In this document: piece by piece, positions 11,138 to 22,801 of the stretch
How the letters are laid out: every line of letters starts with the position of its first letter
How positions within the stretch are numbered: position 1 is the first letter of the stretch
Source: Podochytrium sp. JEL0797
Taxonomy: Eukaryota; Chytridiomycota; Chytridiomycetes; Chytridiales; Chytriomycetaceae
DNA: 48,617 bases
Direction of reading: 5' to 3'
Assembly (NCBI GenBank): GCA_027596195.1
Contig: JADGJG010000082.1
Span: 1 to 48,617, forward strand
Translations under genes and position numbers: made by a program
Notes under the pieces: generated by a model
The model's database searches: none
The model's input: only the letters and a program-made list of their open reading frames with translations
What the model was told of the DNA's origin: nothing

Positions 11138-13057
11138 ATGACCAAGCCAGCCACTCCGCCCGCCTCGCTCCTCGTTCTGTCGCAGAGCTCTTCTGCCACC
11201 CTTTTCCTTGCCGCGGATCGCCTCTCTGCGCCGCTGACTCTTCTCTCCGCGAGCCAAGCCGTAGTGGCCAAAACCAACGTGACTCTGTTTCCGCACGCCA
11301 ACGATGGACCCTGTCCAGCGGTAACAACAAATGAACTACTACACACACGTATTAGCTACTCAATCGAACCACCAGACCAGGCTGACATTCAATGCACCCA
11401 TCGACGTGTCCACGGCCTCAGTTTCCATCTCCCACAACGTGTTGCGCATCGCCGCCAAAACCGCCCCATCCGCGCACTTCCCCCACATCGAGCCCTTCTC
11501 CTCCAACGCAGACTCACTCACCTCCATCTCCGCCCTCTCCTGCCACGCGTGCAAGTCCCCACTCGCTCCAACCCCCGTCTTTTCGAAAATCGCAGACCTT
11601 CCCTCCGAGCACTGGCACGAGCTGTTGGACTGCTGGGCATGCCACCAGGAAGATTATTCGCATCTCCAAAAGGGGCATTTTGGGTCCGTGATTCCGTCGA
11701 GGAAGCGGAACCTGCTGGTTGCGCAGAATTATTTGTTGGTGCATGAGAGCGACTTGGATATGGATCAACTGGATATTGACGTGTTGTCTGGTATGATGAA
11801 ACATTTGGATGTATCGCAGCCGACTGATCATGACCACAACGCGCATGAGGACCATGTAAGAGCTTTTCACCGACTGCGCAAAACCTTCACCTCCCTTTCC
11901 CTCTCTCCCTCCTCTCGCCCCCCTAAAGGAAGATCAAAGAAAGTGGATGGCAGTCTTTATCCAGGCTCAATTTTCGCTGATACAACCTTCCGATATCAAT
12001 TGCCAACCCGTCTTGGACTGTTGAGGGCGTCGAGGTTGAAACTCCTCGTCACTGGGTTGAGTTTCGAGCTCCGATCGTTTTCCTATTCGAGATTCGTTGT
12101 CAAGTGACACTTAGACACCTCGTTATACTTTAGCTGATTGTATTTCGCGCTACAAAGCGGTCACATATCCTCGTCCACATCCCCACCCGCCCTCCCCACC
12201 CTCCTCCTTGCTCTTACCTTGAATTGACGCGTGTTCTCAACAGGATCACGATGCAGACGATAAAAATGTCTTCAAACCAATACAATGGAGCAGCATCTCT
12301 TGCAAATGCTGTCATATGCCACTCGGAGACGCTCTTGCCCAACCCCCTCCACTTGCCGACCCGGACGCCCCCTCTCCTCCTCCCTCTTCAGAATACATTG
12401 CATTACGACTATTTAAACATTGTGTAGATATTCGGCTAGACAGCGGGTGAGTTTTTTCTTTTGCTTTGTCCATTTCTGGAAAACTGCTGAACGAAAAAAA
12501 AAAAATGCAGGACGTTCCACCGCCCATACATTTCGTATTTTGTCAATGAGTTACTGGAATCAGCAGACTCTCATGCAAGTTATAAATTCATTGTGTCGAT
12601 TGGAAACAGCAACAAGCCAGCGTTGATGGTGGGGGTTTTTTTTTCCTCTTCTCCCTTGGAAACATGCCTAACCCAGATTGACAACAGGTATGGCTCCTCA
12701 ACTGGAACATCCTCTATGGCATCTCTTCAGCTACAAGTCCACTCGATTTGCGAGTCTCACCGGCAATCAAAGTTGGGTTTTTGTTGTGTTCCAAGCAAAA
12801 TGAAACGTAAGAGTCTTTCTTTCGACTTGCATCTTGTCCAAAATCAGTCTGCTTGAACTAATCATTGAACCGTTGCTTTATGCTCCAGAATTCTTGGGCA
12901 ATGGGATGCAGACAAGCAAGTCGAGCGGATGCAAGTCGAAGCCCCGTTTTACAAGGTGTTGGTGGACACGCTGGAAACTTCCCACGGCGATATCGTCGCA
13001 ATTGAGGAAGCGGACAAGCAACTGAACGGATTCAAATTCGCGTATTTACAGCGATGA
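11138..13057 (+). CDS. UBE3D-like (HECT_2 family) E3 ubiquitin ligase
   Basis: Exons are 11138-11320, 11376-11855, 12244-12446, 12511-12628, 12688-12806 and 12889-13057, giving 423 residues. Family hallmarks are a first pair C-x2-C at 117/120, then LPSEHWHELLDCWACH with C147, C150 and H151, and a second C-x2-C at 241/244 followed by HMPLGD. These match UBE3D/Ipa1-type proteins, described as E2-binding E3 ligases and, in yeast, as a factor in mRNA polyadenylation. The 3' exons (SIGNSNKPALMVWLLNWNILYG) are also typical. The third intron (11856-12242 region, 388 nt) is unusually long and holds an open frame that does not fit the protein. Confidence 0.85.
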
Positions 13058-13220
13058 AATGCCCTCATTTACTTAATTTTTTCCGGCGCAAAAGAAAAGA
13101 GCTGACACCGCGCTTACTGCGATTCACGGGTCAAAAGGCAGATTGTACAAACTCGACTTTTATTTCCTCAACCCGCAACACGTACAAAAAAAATCAGACG
13201 AAAAAGGAGAAGGAAATTCT

Positions 13221-15101
13221 TTACTCGGATGGTCCAATCATCTGCTCCGGTCTCACCCACTTGTCGAAATCCTCCGAACTCAACAACCCAAGCGACATAC
13301 AACTCTCCTTCAACGTAGTTCCCTCCTTGTGCGCCTTCTTGGCCGCCTTGGCCGCATTATCATACCCAATGTACGGGTTCAAAGCCGTCACGAGCATCAA
13401 CGATTCATTCATGATGGCGTTGATTCTCTTCTCATTGGCCTCAATCCCAACCACACAGTTGTCCGTGAACGACACGGACGCGTCCGCGAGGAGACGGATC
13501 GATTGGAGCAGGTTTCGAATCATGACGGGTTTGAACACGTTGAGCTCAAAAGCACCCTGCGCCCCCGCGACGCTGATGGCCGTGTGGTTTCCAATCACTT
13601 GCGCGCACACCATCGTGATGGCCTCGCATTGAGTGGGGTTCACTTTCCCAGGCATGATAGAACTGCCGGGCTCATTCTCAGGAAGCTGGAGTTCCCCGAG
13701 CCCACAACGCGGGCCGGACCCGAGGAGACGAATGTCGTTGGCGATTTTGTTGAGGGAACATGCGAGCACGTTCAAGGCGCCTGAGGCTTCGACGATGGCG
13801 TCGTGTGCGGCGAGGGCTTCAAACTTGTTGGGGGCCGTGATGAAGGGGAGACCCGTGATTTTGGCGATTTGGTTCGCGATTTGAACGTCGTATCCCTTCT
13901 TGGTGTTGAGGCCTGTGCCGACGGCGGTTCCTCCTTGGGCGAGTTGGCAGAGGCGTGGGAGGGTTTGCTTGACGCGGTGGATTCCGTATTCGATTTGCGT
14001 CGAATATCTGGGGTTTGGGGATGGATGGGAGGGGATGAGCAAAAAATTCACGAACACAGATAAGCCACTAAAAATTAAACAGACTTACCCAGAAAACTCT
14101 TGACCGAGAGTCAAGGGAGTAGCATCCTGCAAATGCGTTCTGCCAATCTTGATCAAGTGATCAAACGCCTTCACCTTCACCTCCATCGCAGCATGCAAAT
14201 GCTCCAAAGCCGGAATCAACCGATTCGTAATCTCATCCACCGCCGCCACATGCATCGCGGTCGGGAACGTATCATTCGAACTCTGCCCCTGATTCACATG
14301 ATCATTCGGGTGCACGGGCTTCTTGCTTCCCAACTCGCCCCCCAACAACTCAATCGCGCGGTTCGAAATGACCTCGTTGGCGTTCATGTTGGATTGGGTT
14401 CCGGACCCCGTTTGCCAGACCACGAGCGGGAAGTGGGAGTTGAGGGACCCGGAGATGACGTCGTCGGCGGCGGAGACAATGGCGTTTCCAATCGTCGCGT
14501 CGAGGCCGGTGGTCATGTTGACTTGGGCGCAGGCCTTTTTGATGATTCCAAAGGCTTTGATGACGGGTTCGGGCATGCGTTCGGAGTCGCCGCCGATTTT
14601 GAAGTTTTGGAGGGATCTGCGCGATGGAAAGGGGAAGCGCGATCAAAACACTTGAACGGGGAAAAAATATGGGCCAGTTTCGATTGTGTACCTTTGGGTT
14701 TGGGCGCCCCAGTAACGATCCGCGGGAACATTGAGTTCACCAAAGGTGTCACGTTCGACACGGAATTGACCCTGAGTTGCGGAAAAATTAGGATAAGGGC
14801 GGAGAGGAAAGGTTTCGGTTATTATCTCATACCCTGGCAAGAGACAGGGAGGAAAACAGTCTAGTGTTACGAGGCTAAGAAGAGAAGAGGGAAGGAGAGG
14901 AAAGGAGGACGTTGAGTATCAGACTTCAGGAATACCATAAGAAAAAAGCGAAAATCGGATCATGCTTGATCTTGCTTCCAGAAAGCAGCATGTATCCAGG
15001 AGAGGGTCGAACGAGTGATGCAGAAGTCTCTCTGCCTTCGATCAAACGCTCTGACTGCGCTGGAGAGAAGCACTCACCACTTTCGATGCGAGAGCTTGCA
15101 T
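13221..15101 (-). CDS. FUM1: Fumarate hydratase, class II, with mitochondrial presequence
   Basis: In transcription order the exons are 15101-15078, 14874-14833, 14771-14692, 14616-14089 and 14007-13221, giving 486 residues. The enzyme interconverts fumarate and L-malate in the TCA cycle. Signatures: [30 protein letters not shown] and [11 protein letters not shown] (about 339-349), all intact. The first two exons are only 24 and 42 nt and encode MQALASKV + [14 protein letters not shown], a basic, acid-free, amphipathic targeting peptide. Exon 3 starts the mature protein ([16 protein letters not shown]). The gene converges with the UBE3D-like gene; the 3' ends are 163 bases apart. Start choice rests on the presequence and perfect phase. 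Confidence 0.92.
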
Positions 15102-15297
15102 TTTGGACGAGATTTTTGTGCGCCGGAAGAAATCGGCAAGAATTCGGAGGACCGCCGAAGCTCATTCGCCAGCTACCTCCGAGCCACTTCGTGACTTGCC
15201 ATGAGGGACGATAGACAGTGAAGAAAAAAGTGTGAGGAAAGAAAGAGGTATGCAGATACTATTTAATTTCCTAACAACAATCAAGAAAACTTGCGAA

Positions 15298-16223
15298 TCA
15301 GACCGCAATCTTATTCACAGTTGTGGACAGGCACTGAATAACAAGAAACGATTCCCAAATGGTGAGTAAGAAAATGCGGGGCGTGGAGGTTTCGATAACG
15401 TCCCAAAAAAAAGGCACTCAACTTGATTCACGACTTCGAGCAAGTGACTATTTTCCATCGCAGCTGCGACTCTTTCCTTGCTGTTGGCATCAAGAAGGGG
15501 TAAAATGGTAAACGCAGGGAACGAGACAAAACGCGAAAGACGAATCACACTCAACTCGTTCAGTTGCTTGTTCACAGACTGCTCTGACTGATGTGTTCCT
15601 TCTTCAACGTTGATATCAACCTGCATGCACGATAGAGATATTAGAATCGTCGCACTTCACTTGGAGGCCGGTTCCAGCCAAGCCTGGCACTTCTGCACCA
15701 GAAAACGGGGGTATTCACCTTGAACCGTTGTGGCAAACACCGCAATAGCTGCACGCGAATGCAAAGGCCAATCAGCGTGGCCATGGAACAGTGCGGAATC
15801 GTCGGGGTGAAGACCACGCTGATGCGAGAATTTTTGTGATCGACAGTAATGTGTCGCAACTGGGCCACGTTGAGTTGCTCAAGCGTCAACTAGATGTGTT
15901 GTTGGGATGGGAGAGAGAGAGGGAATCCGTCAGAATCAGATAATGGGTGGATCAGCGCATTTGACTCACGGGATGTTCGGGATCGTTGATGTTGCGGATC
16001 AGATCTGCAACCATGTTAGCTTCGCCAATACCTCAAGATACGCACCAAACACCTCCTCGGCATCGATCTGCTCCACCTCGTCGTCGGCATCCAGATCCAT
16101 TGCGGCAGTGTCATCGGCACCCCCCGCACGGGCGGCCATCAAGCGCCATAGCTTGCTCTTTGCGCCGTTCGATGCTTCCTCCGAGACGGCAAAGACGGTT
16201 GGGTTTGCGTTGTCTTTGGACAT
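15298..16223 (-). CDS. CIA2: CIA2/MIP18-family cytosolic Fe-S assembly protein
   Basis: In transcription order the exons are 16223-16046, 16004-15970, 15889-15719, 15620-15556, 15480-15423 and 15333-15298, giving 180 residues. The protein is the CIA2 (FAM96B/CIAO2B) subunit of the targeting complex that delivers Fe-S clusters to cytosolic and nuclear enzymes. Core motifs are [36 protein letters not shown] with the reactive Cys, [19 protein letters not shown] and [13 protein letters not shown]. Two exons are under 40 nt, and the first intron is only 41 nt. The last two introns both start GTTGAG. Without splicing these, the conserved C-terminus is broken, so the donor is well supported. Confidence 0.92.
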
Positions 16224-16558
16224 TCGATTTTGAATTTTTTTGAAGCCAGAAAAATCACTCGCGAAATTCGAGGTGCGTTGCCTGCCGCGTTTCCCTGTGC
16301 ACTCCTCCCCTGGCCAGGCCTGGCTTCGCCTGGCGATTCGCTGCCACGCACTAGCTAGCACCCGGCTGCCCAGCTAGAAGGATTCGTACTGCCGCCCAAA
16401 GAGGATCGCGCATTGAATTCAGTTTCAATTGGTTTCGACTACAACACACCCACCCTCCCTTCTTCTGCCCTTCAATCAGTCCTAACCAAGAATGTCTTTA
16501 TTTCCAGATCTTTTCACCACCACCCAAAAACGCGGACCCTCCCCCCTAAAAAACAATA
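16224..16558. promoter_or_regulatory. Divergent promoter region
   Basis: This 335-base stretch separates the starts of CIA2 (minus) and the unknown plus-strand gene, so it should hold both promoters. It is C/T-rich towards the plus-strand gene (ccacccaccctcccttcttct). No TATA box is evident. Confidence 0.4.
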
Positions 16559-17389
16559 ATGCAACAGCCATCCGCCACCCCATCCTCGCACAGCACAATC
16601 TCGAACACCCCAGCCACCTCCGCAGTCTCCACCGCGAACCCAACCCCGCGTCTCAAAAACACAACCACCACAACCACCACCGCCAAGTCTACTTCTACTG
16701 AACCACCCCAAAACAAAACCCTACCCCCCCCAAACGTGACGGGAAAACTCACCAACACAACCGCCTCCTCCCCACCGCCGCGTCTCCTCCAAATCCCAAT
16801 TGTCCCCCTCCCAACCCTTGACACGGAAACCGCGTCCTCCTCCTCTGCACAACCACAACCCAGCGACCAACACCACGTGGAATACATTGCCCTCCCCGTT
16901 TCGAACACGACGGACGCTTCTTCAAAACCGTACCCGCTCCTACACCCAGCGTCCCCGCACCTCCTCGACGCCACAACAGGCCGTCTCAAACCCTCGCAAG
17001 AGCGCGAAAAAATGTTTGAAGACCTCGAAATGCGGGTCGTCATGCTCCGCGCCAAATGCGCCGAAGTCGCGCGGGCGACCAAATCGTTGCAAAAGGCGTG
17101 TGTGGCTTCGTCTGCCACGATGCAGTTTGGGGGTGGGATTCGAAAGAAGACGAGCGGTGCGGCGGGTGGAGGCGGGTTGTTGGGGCAGGCGATTGGGTTG
17201 GATGGGGAAAAGGTTGGGAAGGAGAGGTTGCGGGAGGAGGTTGTGCGGCTTGTGAGGGAGAGTCGGGCGTTGAGGGAGTCGTTTGAGGAGGCGAATTTGA
17301 GGTCTGGAGAGGGGGATGTGGGGGGGAGGGGGGGCGAGAATGGGAATGGAGGTGAGGCTGAGGGTGCAGATTCAATGGCGATGGATTGA
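16559..17389 (+). CDS. Unknown low-complexity protein with C-terminal coiled coil
   Basis: Single open frame of 276 residues. The first half is Thr/Ser/Pro/Asn-rich with runs of Thr. From about residue 148 there is a helical, coiled-coil-like stretch (EREKMFEDLEMRVVMLRAKC, then EVARATKSLQKAC), and a second helical stretch near 215-245 after a Gly-rich linker. The C-terminus is Gly/Glu/Asn-rich. No family recognised. Base use shifts strongly along the gene: C-rich in the first half and G-rich in the second. Five-prime exons upstream of 16559 cannot be excluded. A role as an adaptor or complex subunit is only a guess. Confidence 0.55.
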   Translation: MQQPSATPSSHSTISNTPATSAVSTANPTPRLKNTTTTTTTAKSTSTEPPQNKTLPPPNVTGKLTNTTASSPPPRLLQIPIVPLPTLDTETASSSSAQPQPSDQHHVEYIALPVSNTTDASSKPYPLLHPASPHLLDATTGRLKPSQEREKMFEDLEMRVVMLRAKCAEVARATKSLQKACVASSATMQFGGGIRKKTSGAAGGGGLLGQAIGLDGEKVGKERLREEVVRLVRESRALRESFEEANLRSGEGDVGGRGGENGNGGEAEGADSMAMD

Positions 17390-17670
17390 TGTGGTCGTGT
17401 GTGTTTTGTTTTACCCGTTTTTCTCACCGTGTTTTCTCGTGTGAGGGTGCGAGGAGGGATTTTCTTTCTCTCTTTGCTTTGTCGAATAAATTATCAAAGT
17501 TCTCCGAACGCGCTCCTTCTTTGTTGTTGATGCATTTGTCATTTGAGGTGCCTCCCGGTCGGGTGCCAGTCGGGTGGCCCTCGAGGTTGCAACCCACGTG
17601 TTGATGTCCTTTTTGTTTGGAATTTGATTTTTTCGCGCCACAGCAAAAAAACATCCCCCAAAACTCAACA

Positions 17671-19514
17671 ATGACCGAACGCATCTCTGCCATCGCACAA
17701 CACTTGGCCCCGGCCGCCTCTGTCTCCTCGGGTCCCGCGAGATCCTGCTCTGGTGAGTCCTTCCTTTCCCCCGTTGACGTCGAATATTTTGGCTGATAGG
17801 ATTTCTCAAAATAGCCAAGGCTCCCAAGAGCCCCGATGACGTTGTCATTATCGAAGCCATCCGCTCGCCTCTCTGTAAGGGAGGCAAGGGTGCGTTCAAG
17901 GACGTCCACCCGGAATATTTGATGGGAGAAACTTTCAAAGTTCGTATTTCCCCCCGTTTCCAACGATTGTGTGCCCCATTTTGGATCCCCCGCCCCCGTC
18001 GTATTTTTTCCTCTGCCCCATTGTTTTCCATTTTATTCCCATTTTCTCCGCCCACGTGTTGATTCCCCCCATTTTTCCAACGATTGTTTCCCCACATTTT
18101 CGGCCGTTATTCCATCCTCTCCTCTCTACCCCTCTCTCTGCTTTCTATTTTATTCGCGAAAAACTTTCCTTTCGCCCACGTGTTGTCTTCCGCGGTATCC
18201 GCGAGTCGCCCGGCCCTATTCTTCCTTATTTTTTTGCCCCCCCCCCCCCCCTAACCCCATTGTCCCTCTCTGCTACTTGCGAGATTTTTCATTATACTTG
18301 TTTCCGTTCTCTCCAGCCATTGAATCTCTTCAGTTTGCTAAAACGGCTATTATTTTTTCTGCAGGCGCTTATCAAGAAAACTGGAATCGAGCCCGCTACC
18401 GTTCAGGATATTCAGGTTGGAAACGTGTTGATGCCCGGTGCTGGTGTCACGACCGCGCGTATGGCTGCTCTCTACGGGTAAAGCTGATTTTTTTTTTGTT
18501 TTGACAATCGCGGCCCTCCAAAGCGTTGCGTGCACAAAAAAAAAGTCGTTGCTGCTTTTCACTCACTAACAACCCGTTTCCAACAGAGGATTCCCCTACT
18601 CTGTCCCCTCCTGCGCCGTCAACCGCCAATGCTCCTCCGGCCTCGCCACCGTCGGCGCCATCGCCTCCGCCATCAAATCGGGCTTCATCGACATTGGAAT
18701 CGGTGCCGGAGTGGAATCCATGTCCCTCTACTACGGGCCCGGCGCCATGCCGTCGGACCTCTCCCCGGAAGTCATGGCGTTCGGCCCCGCCGCGGAAGTT
18801 ATGACACCGATGGGAACCACTTCGGAGAACGTGGCGGAACAGTTTGGTGTCACGCGTGCGGAGCAGGATGCGTTTGCGTTGCGTTCGCACACGTTGGCGG
18901 CGAAGGCGGCCAAGGAGGGACTGTTTGCGCATGAGATTGCGCCGATTAAGCTTGCGGATGGGACGGTAGTGTCGGCTGACGATGGAATTCGTGTCCCGAC
19001 TGCGGAACTGTTGGCCAAGTTGAGACCGGCGTTCAAGAAGGATGGAACTTCTACTGCCGGGAATTCGTCTCAAGTCACGGATGGGGCTGCGGCCGTGTTG
19101 TTGTGTCGTCGTTCGTATGCCGAGAAGCACGGGTTGAAACCCATCGCGCGGTTCCTCGGGTTCACGGCGGTGGGATGCCCACCCTCGATTATGGGAATCG
19201 GACCCGCGTTGGCGATTCCGCAGCTCATGACGCAAACGGGGCTCACCATTCCCGAGGTGAATGTGTGGGAGATTAACGAGGCGTTCGCGTCGCAGGCTGT
19301 GTACTGTGTCAAGAAGCTTGGGATCAACCCGGACAAGGTGAACCCGAAGGGAGGGGCGATTGCATTTGGACACCCGATGGGGGCTACCGGGGCGAGACAG
19401 ATTGCGACGTTGTTGCCCGAGTTGAGAAGAAGAAAGGAGAAGTTTGGGGTTGTGAGTATGTGTGTGGGGATTGGGATGGGTGTTGCTGCGTTGATTGAGA
19501 ACGAGGTGTTGTAA
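17671..19514 (+). CDS. POT1: Peroxisomal 3-ketoacyl-CoA thiolase with PTS2
   Basis: Exons are 17671-17752, 17815-17939, 18365-18477 and 18587-19514, giving 415 residues. The enzyme performs the thiolytic step of fatty-acid beta-oxidation. Residues 4-12 read RISAIAQHL, a textbook PTS2 (R/K-L/V/I-x5-H/Q-L) recognised by Pex7, so import into peroxisomes is predicted. Catalytic features are the NRQCSSG nucleophile loop, VWEINEAFA, GGAIAFGHPMGATGARQ and a C-terminal SMCVGIGMG in place of the usual CxGGGxG. Intron 2 (425 nt, 17940-18364) is the longest here and is very C/T-rich; its donor is gttcgt. The ATG lies right after a CA-rich leader. Confidence 0.93.
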
Positions 19515-19759
19515 AGAACACGTTTTTTGAGTGTGTTATTTTGATTTTCGGAAATGAAGTTTGCTTTTTTATGAATATGTACGTTTTTATTTTGTACCTT
19601 CCGGAGACCTATTTATGTTGGAAGTTTGTTTTCCAACACACGCACGCACACACGCCACATACACAGGCATGGTACCCAAAAAGCGAACCGGTGGCAAGAG
19701 CAAATTGAATCTCACGCACACTCGTCACCGCGCGGGGACCGTTCCGTAATGGGGTGGAG

Positions 19760-19963
19760 ATGTCTTTGTTCCGCTGGAAATGCTCTTTTCCCGACGGCAG
19801 ACCCCACGACCCGACGTGGCCACCTGCGCAAAAGGCTGAATTGGAAGCATTCAAGCAGTTTGTGCGTGAGCAGATGATGGCGGAGCGGATGAAGGCTGAG
19901 GAAGATTTATTGGCTGAGACGGCAGCAGTCGATTTGGCGGATGCTGGTGCGGCATTGAAATAA
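19760..19963 (+). CDS. Small hypothetical protein
   Basis: An ATG-started frame of 67 residues: MSLFRWKCSFPDGRPHDP, then a helical, charged segment (AELEAFKQFVREQMMAERMK) and an acidic, Ala-rich end. A second tiny frame just upstream (19669-19749, MVPKKRTGGKSKLN) is very basic, like an organellar ribosomal protein, and could be another exon, but no clean splice joins them. No family recognised. The ORF sits 245 bases after the thiolase stop, on the same strand. Low confidence that both pieces are real. Confidence 0.35.
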   Translation: MSLFRWKCSFPDGRPHDPTWPPAQKAELEAFKQFVREQMMAERMKAEEDLLAETAAVDLADAGAALK

Positions 19964-20180
19964 AAGAAGAAGAGATGATTGGTGTGTCTCTGTTTGTTTT
20001 GATTTGTTATTGGCCAATTTGATGTTTGCCACCGCATCATTTTTCCAACCCAAAAAGATCGATTGAAATGGTTCGTGCACGAAAGGGGCACGGAGGAACG
20101 CATCACTAACTCTGTGTTCTTAGAGCGCTTCCTCGCCCCGTCTAAGGCGACGCACGCTCGAGTCACTTGCTGCGTTTGTG

Positions 20181-22142
20181 ATGCCAAATCACTCAACGAT
20201 GAAGGCGACAACGAAAGACGACACGGACACTCCCAGCACTGACTCGGACACTCCGCAGCAGCGTGACGATGACGACATTTTGACGCAGCGTGACGATGTC
20301 GACACGTTGCCAAACGACACTTTGCACCACAACCACGACTCGTCACCGCAAAAAAAGAGGCCGTCGCGACGCACCACGCGCTCGCATTCTGTCGCTGTCA
20401 AGTCGGCTCGCAAAAAGCAAAAGTTTACACAGCGATCGTCGCCACTCGATTTTGACGAGCTGGAGAGACAGCAGAACTCGACGTGAGTGATTTTAGTATG
20501 AAGTGATTGTGTGTATGCATGATCAAGTGTGAATGCGTGATCACGTGTGTGTGGTCTAATCACATCCAACCAGCCGCGGCTTCTACGTCCTCTTCTGGAT
20601 GGCCCTCACCTGGCACACAATCACCACGGCCTACGAAACCTTTCTTGTCGAAGGCGTGCCCTTCCGCTTCACCCTCGCCCTCCAAATGTCGGACCGCGCC
20701 AAAGAACTCGTCGTGGCGGACTCGCTCATGATCTTGTCGTGTTTTATGGTCATTCCCTTGGTCAAACTCGTGCAGTGGCATATTGTGCCCCTCAGGAGTG
20801 CCTGGATCTTGAATGCCGCATGGCTGGGTGGTTGGTTTGCTGTCGTGGTGTCGTGGGCGTGGATGGCGAATTGGCGCTGGGTATGTATCCATTTTGATTT
20901 GTAAACCCAATCACGCGACTCACATCTCCCATCTCCCACGCACAGACCCAATCGGGCTCCTTTGTGATCCACTGCATCTCCATGCTCATGAAACAAGCCT
21001 CCTACCTCATGTCCAACACGGACAACTTTTGGAAACAATCCGAAATCCCCATCCTCCAACGCGAAATCACGTTCCTCAAGCAACAACAGCGCGGCATGAC
21101 TGAATCGCAAGTCAATTCGGAATCCTACGAAAAGACGGAACGCGAAATCGCCGCCCTCCACGCCGAACTGGCTCTCTTTGAATCCGACCTTGTCGGAAAA
21201 GTATCGGGCCTGCGGTTCCCGCAGAACCTCACGATCCCGAATTTCACAATGTACATGTTGTTTCCGACACTCGTGTATGAGATTGAGTACCCGCGCACGG
21301 ACTCGTTTCGTCCGTTTTACTTTTTCATGAAGGCGAGCGGGATTTTTGGGACGTTTTTTTTGTTGATTGTGATTGTCGAGCACAATATTCTGCCCGTGTT
21401 GGAGATTTCGAATGAGATTCATTTCGTCACGTCCATCATGAGGTGAGCTTCGTTGTCATGCATCCACCAACTCATGCACCGCACCCAACTCACTCATGCC
21501 AAAATCCCCCCCCCCCCCCCCCTTCCTCCTCCACATCAACATTCCATATCAACACCCCCATCCACACCAAAAAAACCACAGAATGATCCTCCCCTTCATG
21601 ATCTGCTTCATCCTCGTCTTCTTCATCATCTTCGAATTCATCTGCAACGCCTTTGCCGAACTCACCTACTTTGCGGACCGCGAATTCTACGAAGACTGGT
21701 GGAACTCAACCACCTTTGACGAATACGCGCGCCGCTGGAACAAACCCGTGCACGAATTCCTCATGCGACACGTGTACCTGGCTGTCATGTCGACCCACAA
21801 TATCCCGCGGTACGAGAGCTCGCTCGTCACGTTTTTGATTAGTTCCGTGTTTCACGAGTTGGTGATGCTTTTGACGGGGAAGCGGTTGAGACCGTGGTTG
21901 TTTTTGTTGCAAATGTTTCAGATTCCGTTGATTTGGATGGCGGGGTTGCCGTTGATTAAGCGGAATCGGACGCTTGGGAATGCGATTTTTTGGTTTGGAA
22001 TGTTTTTGGGGCCGCCATTGTTGGTGAGTTTGTTTTTTTTGTTTTTTGATTTGGGTTTTTTGATTTGTGGTTCGTTCTCTCATTAATTTTTTTTTTCGTA
22101 AAGGGGACATTGTATGCACGCGACCATTATCTCAATCCTTAA
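20181..22142 (+). CDS. ARE2: Sterol O-acyltransferase (ARE/SOAT-type MBOAT)
   Basis: Exons are 20181-20482, 20574-20880, 20946-21442, 21582-22023 and 22104-22142, giving 528 residues. The protein is an ER membrane enzyme that esterifies sterols with acyl-CoA for storage in lipid droplets. Diagnostic motifs are FPTLVYEIEYPRT, FADREFYEDWWNS (the FYxDWWN box) and VFHELVM with the catalytic His; ARE/SOAT spacing (RRWNKPVHEFLMRHVY) separates it from DGAT1. The N-terminus (about 100 residues) is soluble, Asp/Thr/Gln-rich, then basic. The last exon is only 39 nt (GTLYARDHYLNP), with a weak taaag acceptor. Several transmembrane helices are evident. Confidence 0.88.
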
Positions 22143-22412
22143 CGAAACGGGCCTCATTGAATGCCATACACTCTTTTTTCTTCTTTTTTTTTCTTCCTCA
22201 TGCTCCATGGAAAAACAAAACCCGAATCTCATTTTCATCTACACGCGTTTCTATTTCGGCTATCATTATCGGTTCAATCGGTTTTGGAATATTGAGAGAC
22301 AAAAAGACTTCTGAGTTGCAAGAAGGGAGCATGATTCTCTTTATTTTCTGATAAATATAAATAAATAGAATACTATAGAAGTCTTCACTATCCAGACTTT
22401 TTTTGGTTTGCA

Positions 22413-22801
22413 TCACAGCGCAAGATTGGGCGATTTGTTTCCACCCCGCGTCGTTGCCGGCTGCACCTTCTTGCACCGACACGGCACGTTCTTGAGCGGG
22501 AGCCCATAATAAGCGGACGACGTAGAGGATCCCAAATGGATGGGAGGTATGGTCGAGAAAACGTGCGGGTCGAGACTCGCGGGCAGTGTGGGCGGCGAAT
22601 GGGTGTCGAGCAGTTTTTGTTGCTGTTGCTGCTCGGCGTCGGCACTGCGACAACCTACGGAGCAGTACAGTTGTCCTGGGAGAGTTGATTTTCCACACAC
22701 ACACCTGCGTTTTTTTTTGGTTCCATTGTCAGTCGAGGGGGGGTGGGTCGCGTGCGCGTTTGGGGTGGGGAAAACGGGCAACCTTACCAATTCTCATCCA
22801 T
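22413..22801 (-). CDS. Ecl1-like small Cys-rich protein, copy A
   Basis: Exon 1 is 22801-22788 (14 nt, ATG GAT GAG AAT TG); exon 2 is 22704-22413. Product 101 residues. The intron splits the Trp codon of NWCVCG. The conserved block CVCGKSTLPGQLYCSVGC followed by an acidic patch fits a zinc-binding C-x-C...Y-C-x3-C. The pattern resembles fungal Ecl1-family 'life-span regulatory factor' proteins (C-x2-C...YCS..CR..D), but here the first pair is C-x-C, so the link is tentative. The remainder is Pro/Ser-rich with a poly-Gln run and a basic end. Two paralogues follow upstream on the same strand. Confidence 0.68.

Noticed and set aside
11930..12110. Open frame inside the third UBE3D-like intron, possible extra exon
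   Set aside because: Adding it breaks the phase or introduces a stop. Direct joining of 11855 to 12244 keeps the His/Asp-rich linker in frame.
12224..12427. Plus-strand frame MTRVLNRITMQTIK in the UBE3D-like gene
   Set aside because: It crosses the acceptor at 12243 in the wrong frame. The adjacent frame restores the conserved C-x2-C block of the family.
19609..20346. 245-codon minus-strand open frame with many Cys/His
   Set aside because: It spans intergenic sequence, the small ORF and the start of the acyltransferase gene. The Cys/His-rich repeats derive from CGT/GCA-rich coding sequence on the other strand, so it is not a zinc protein.
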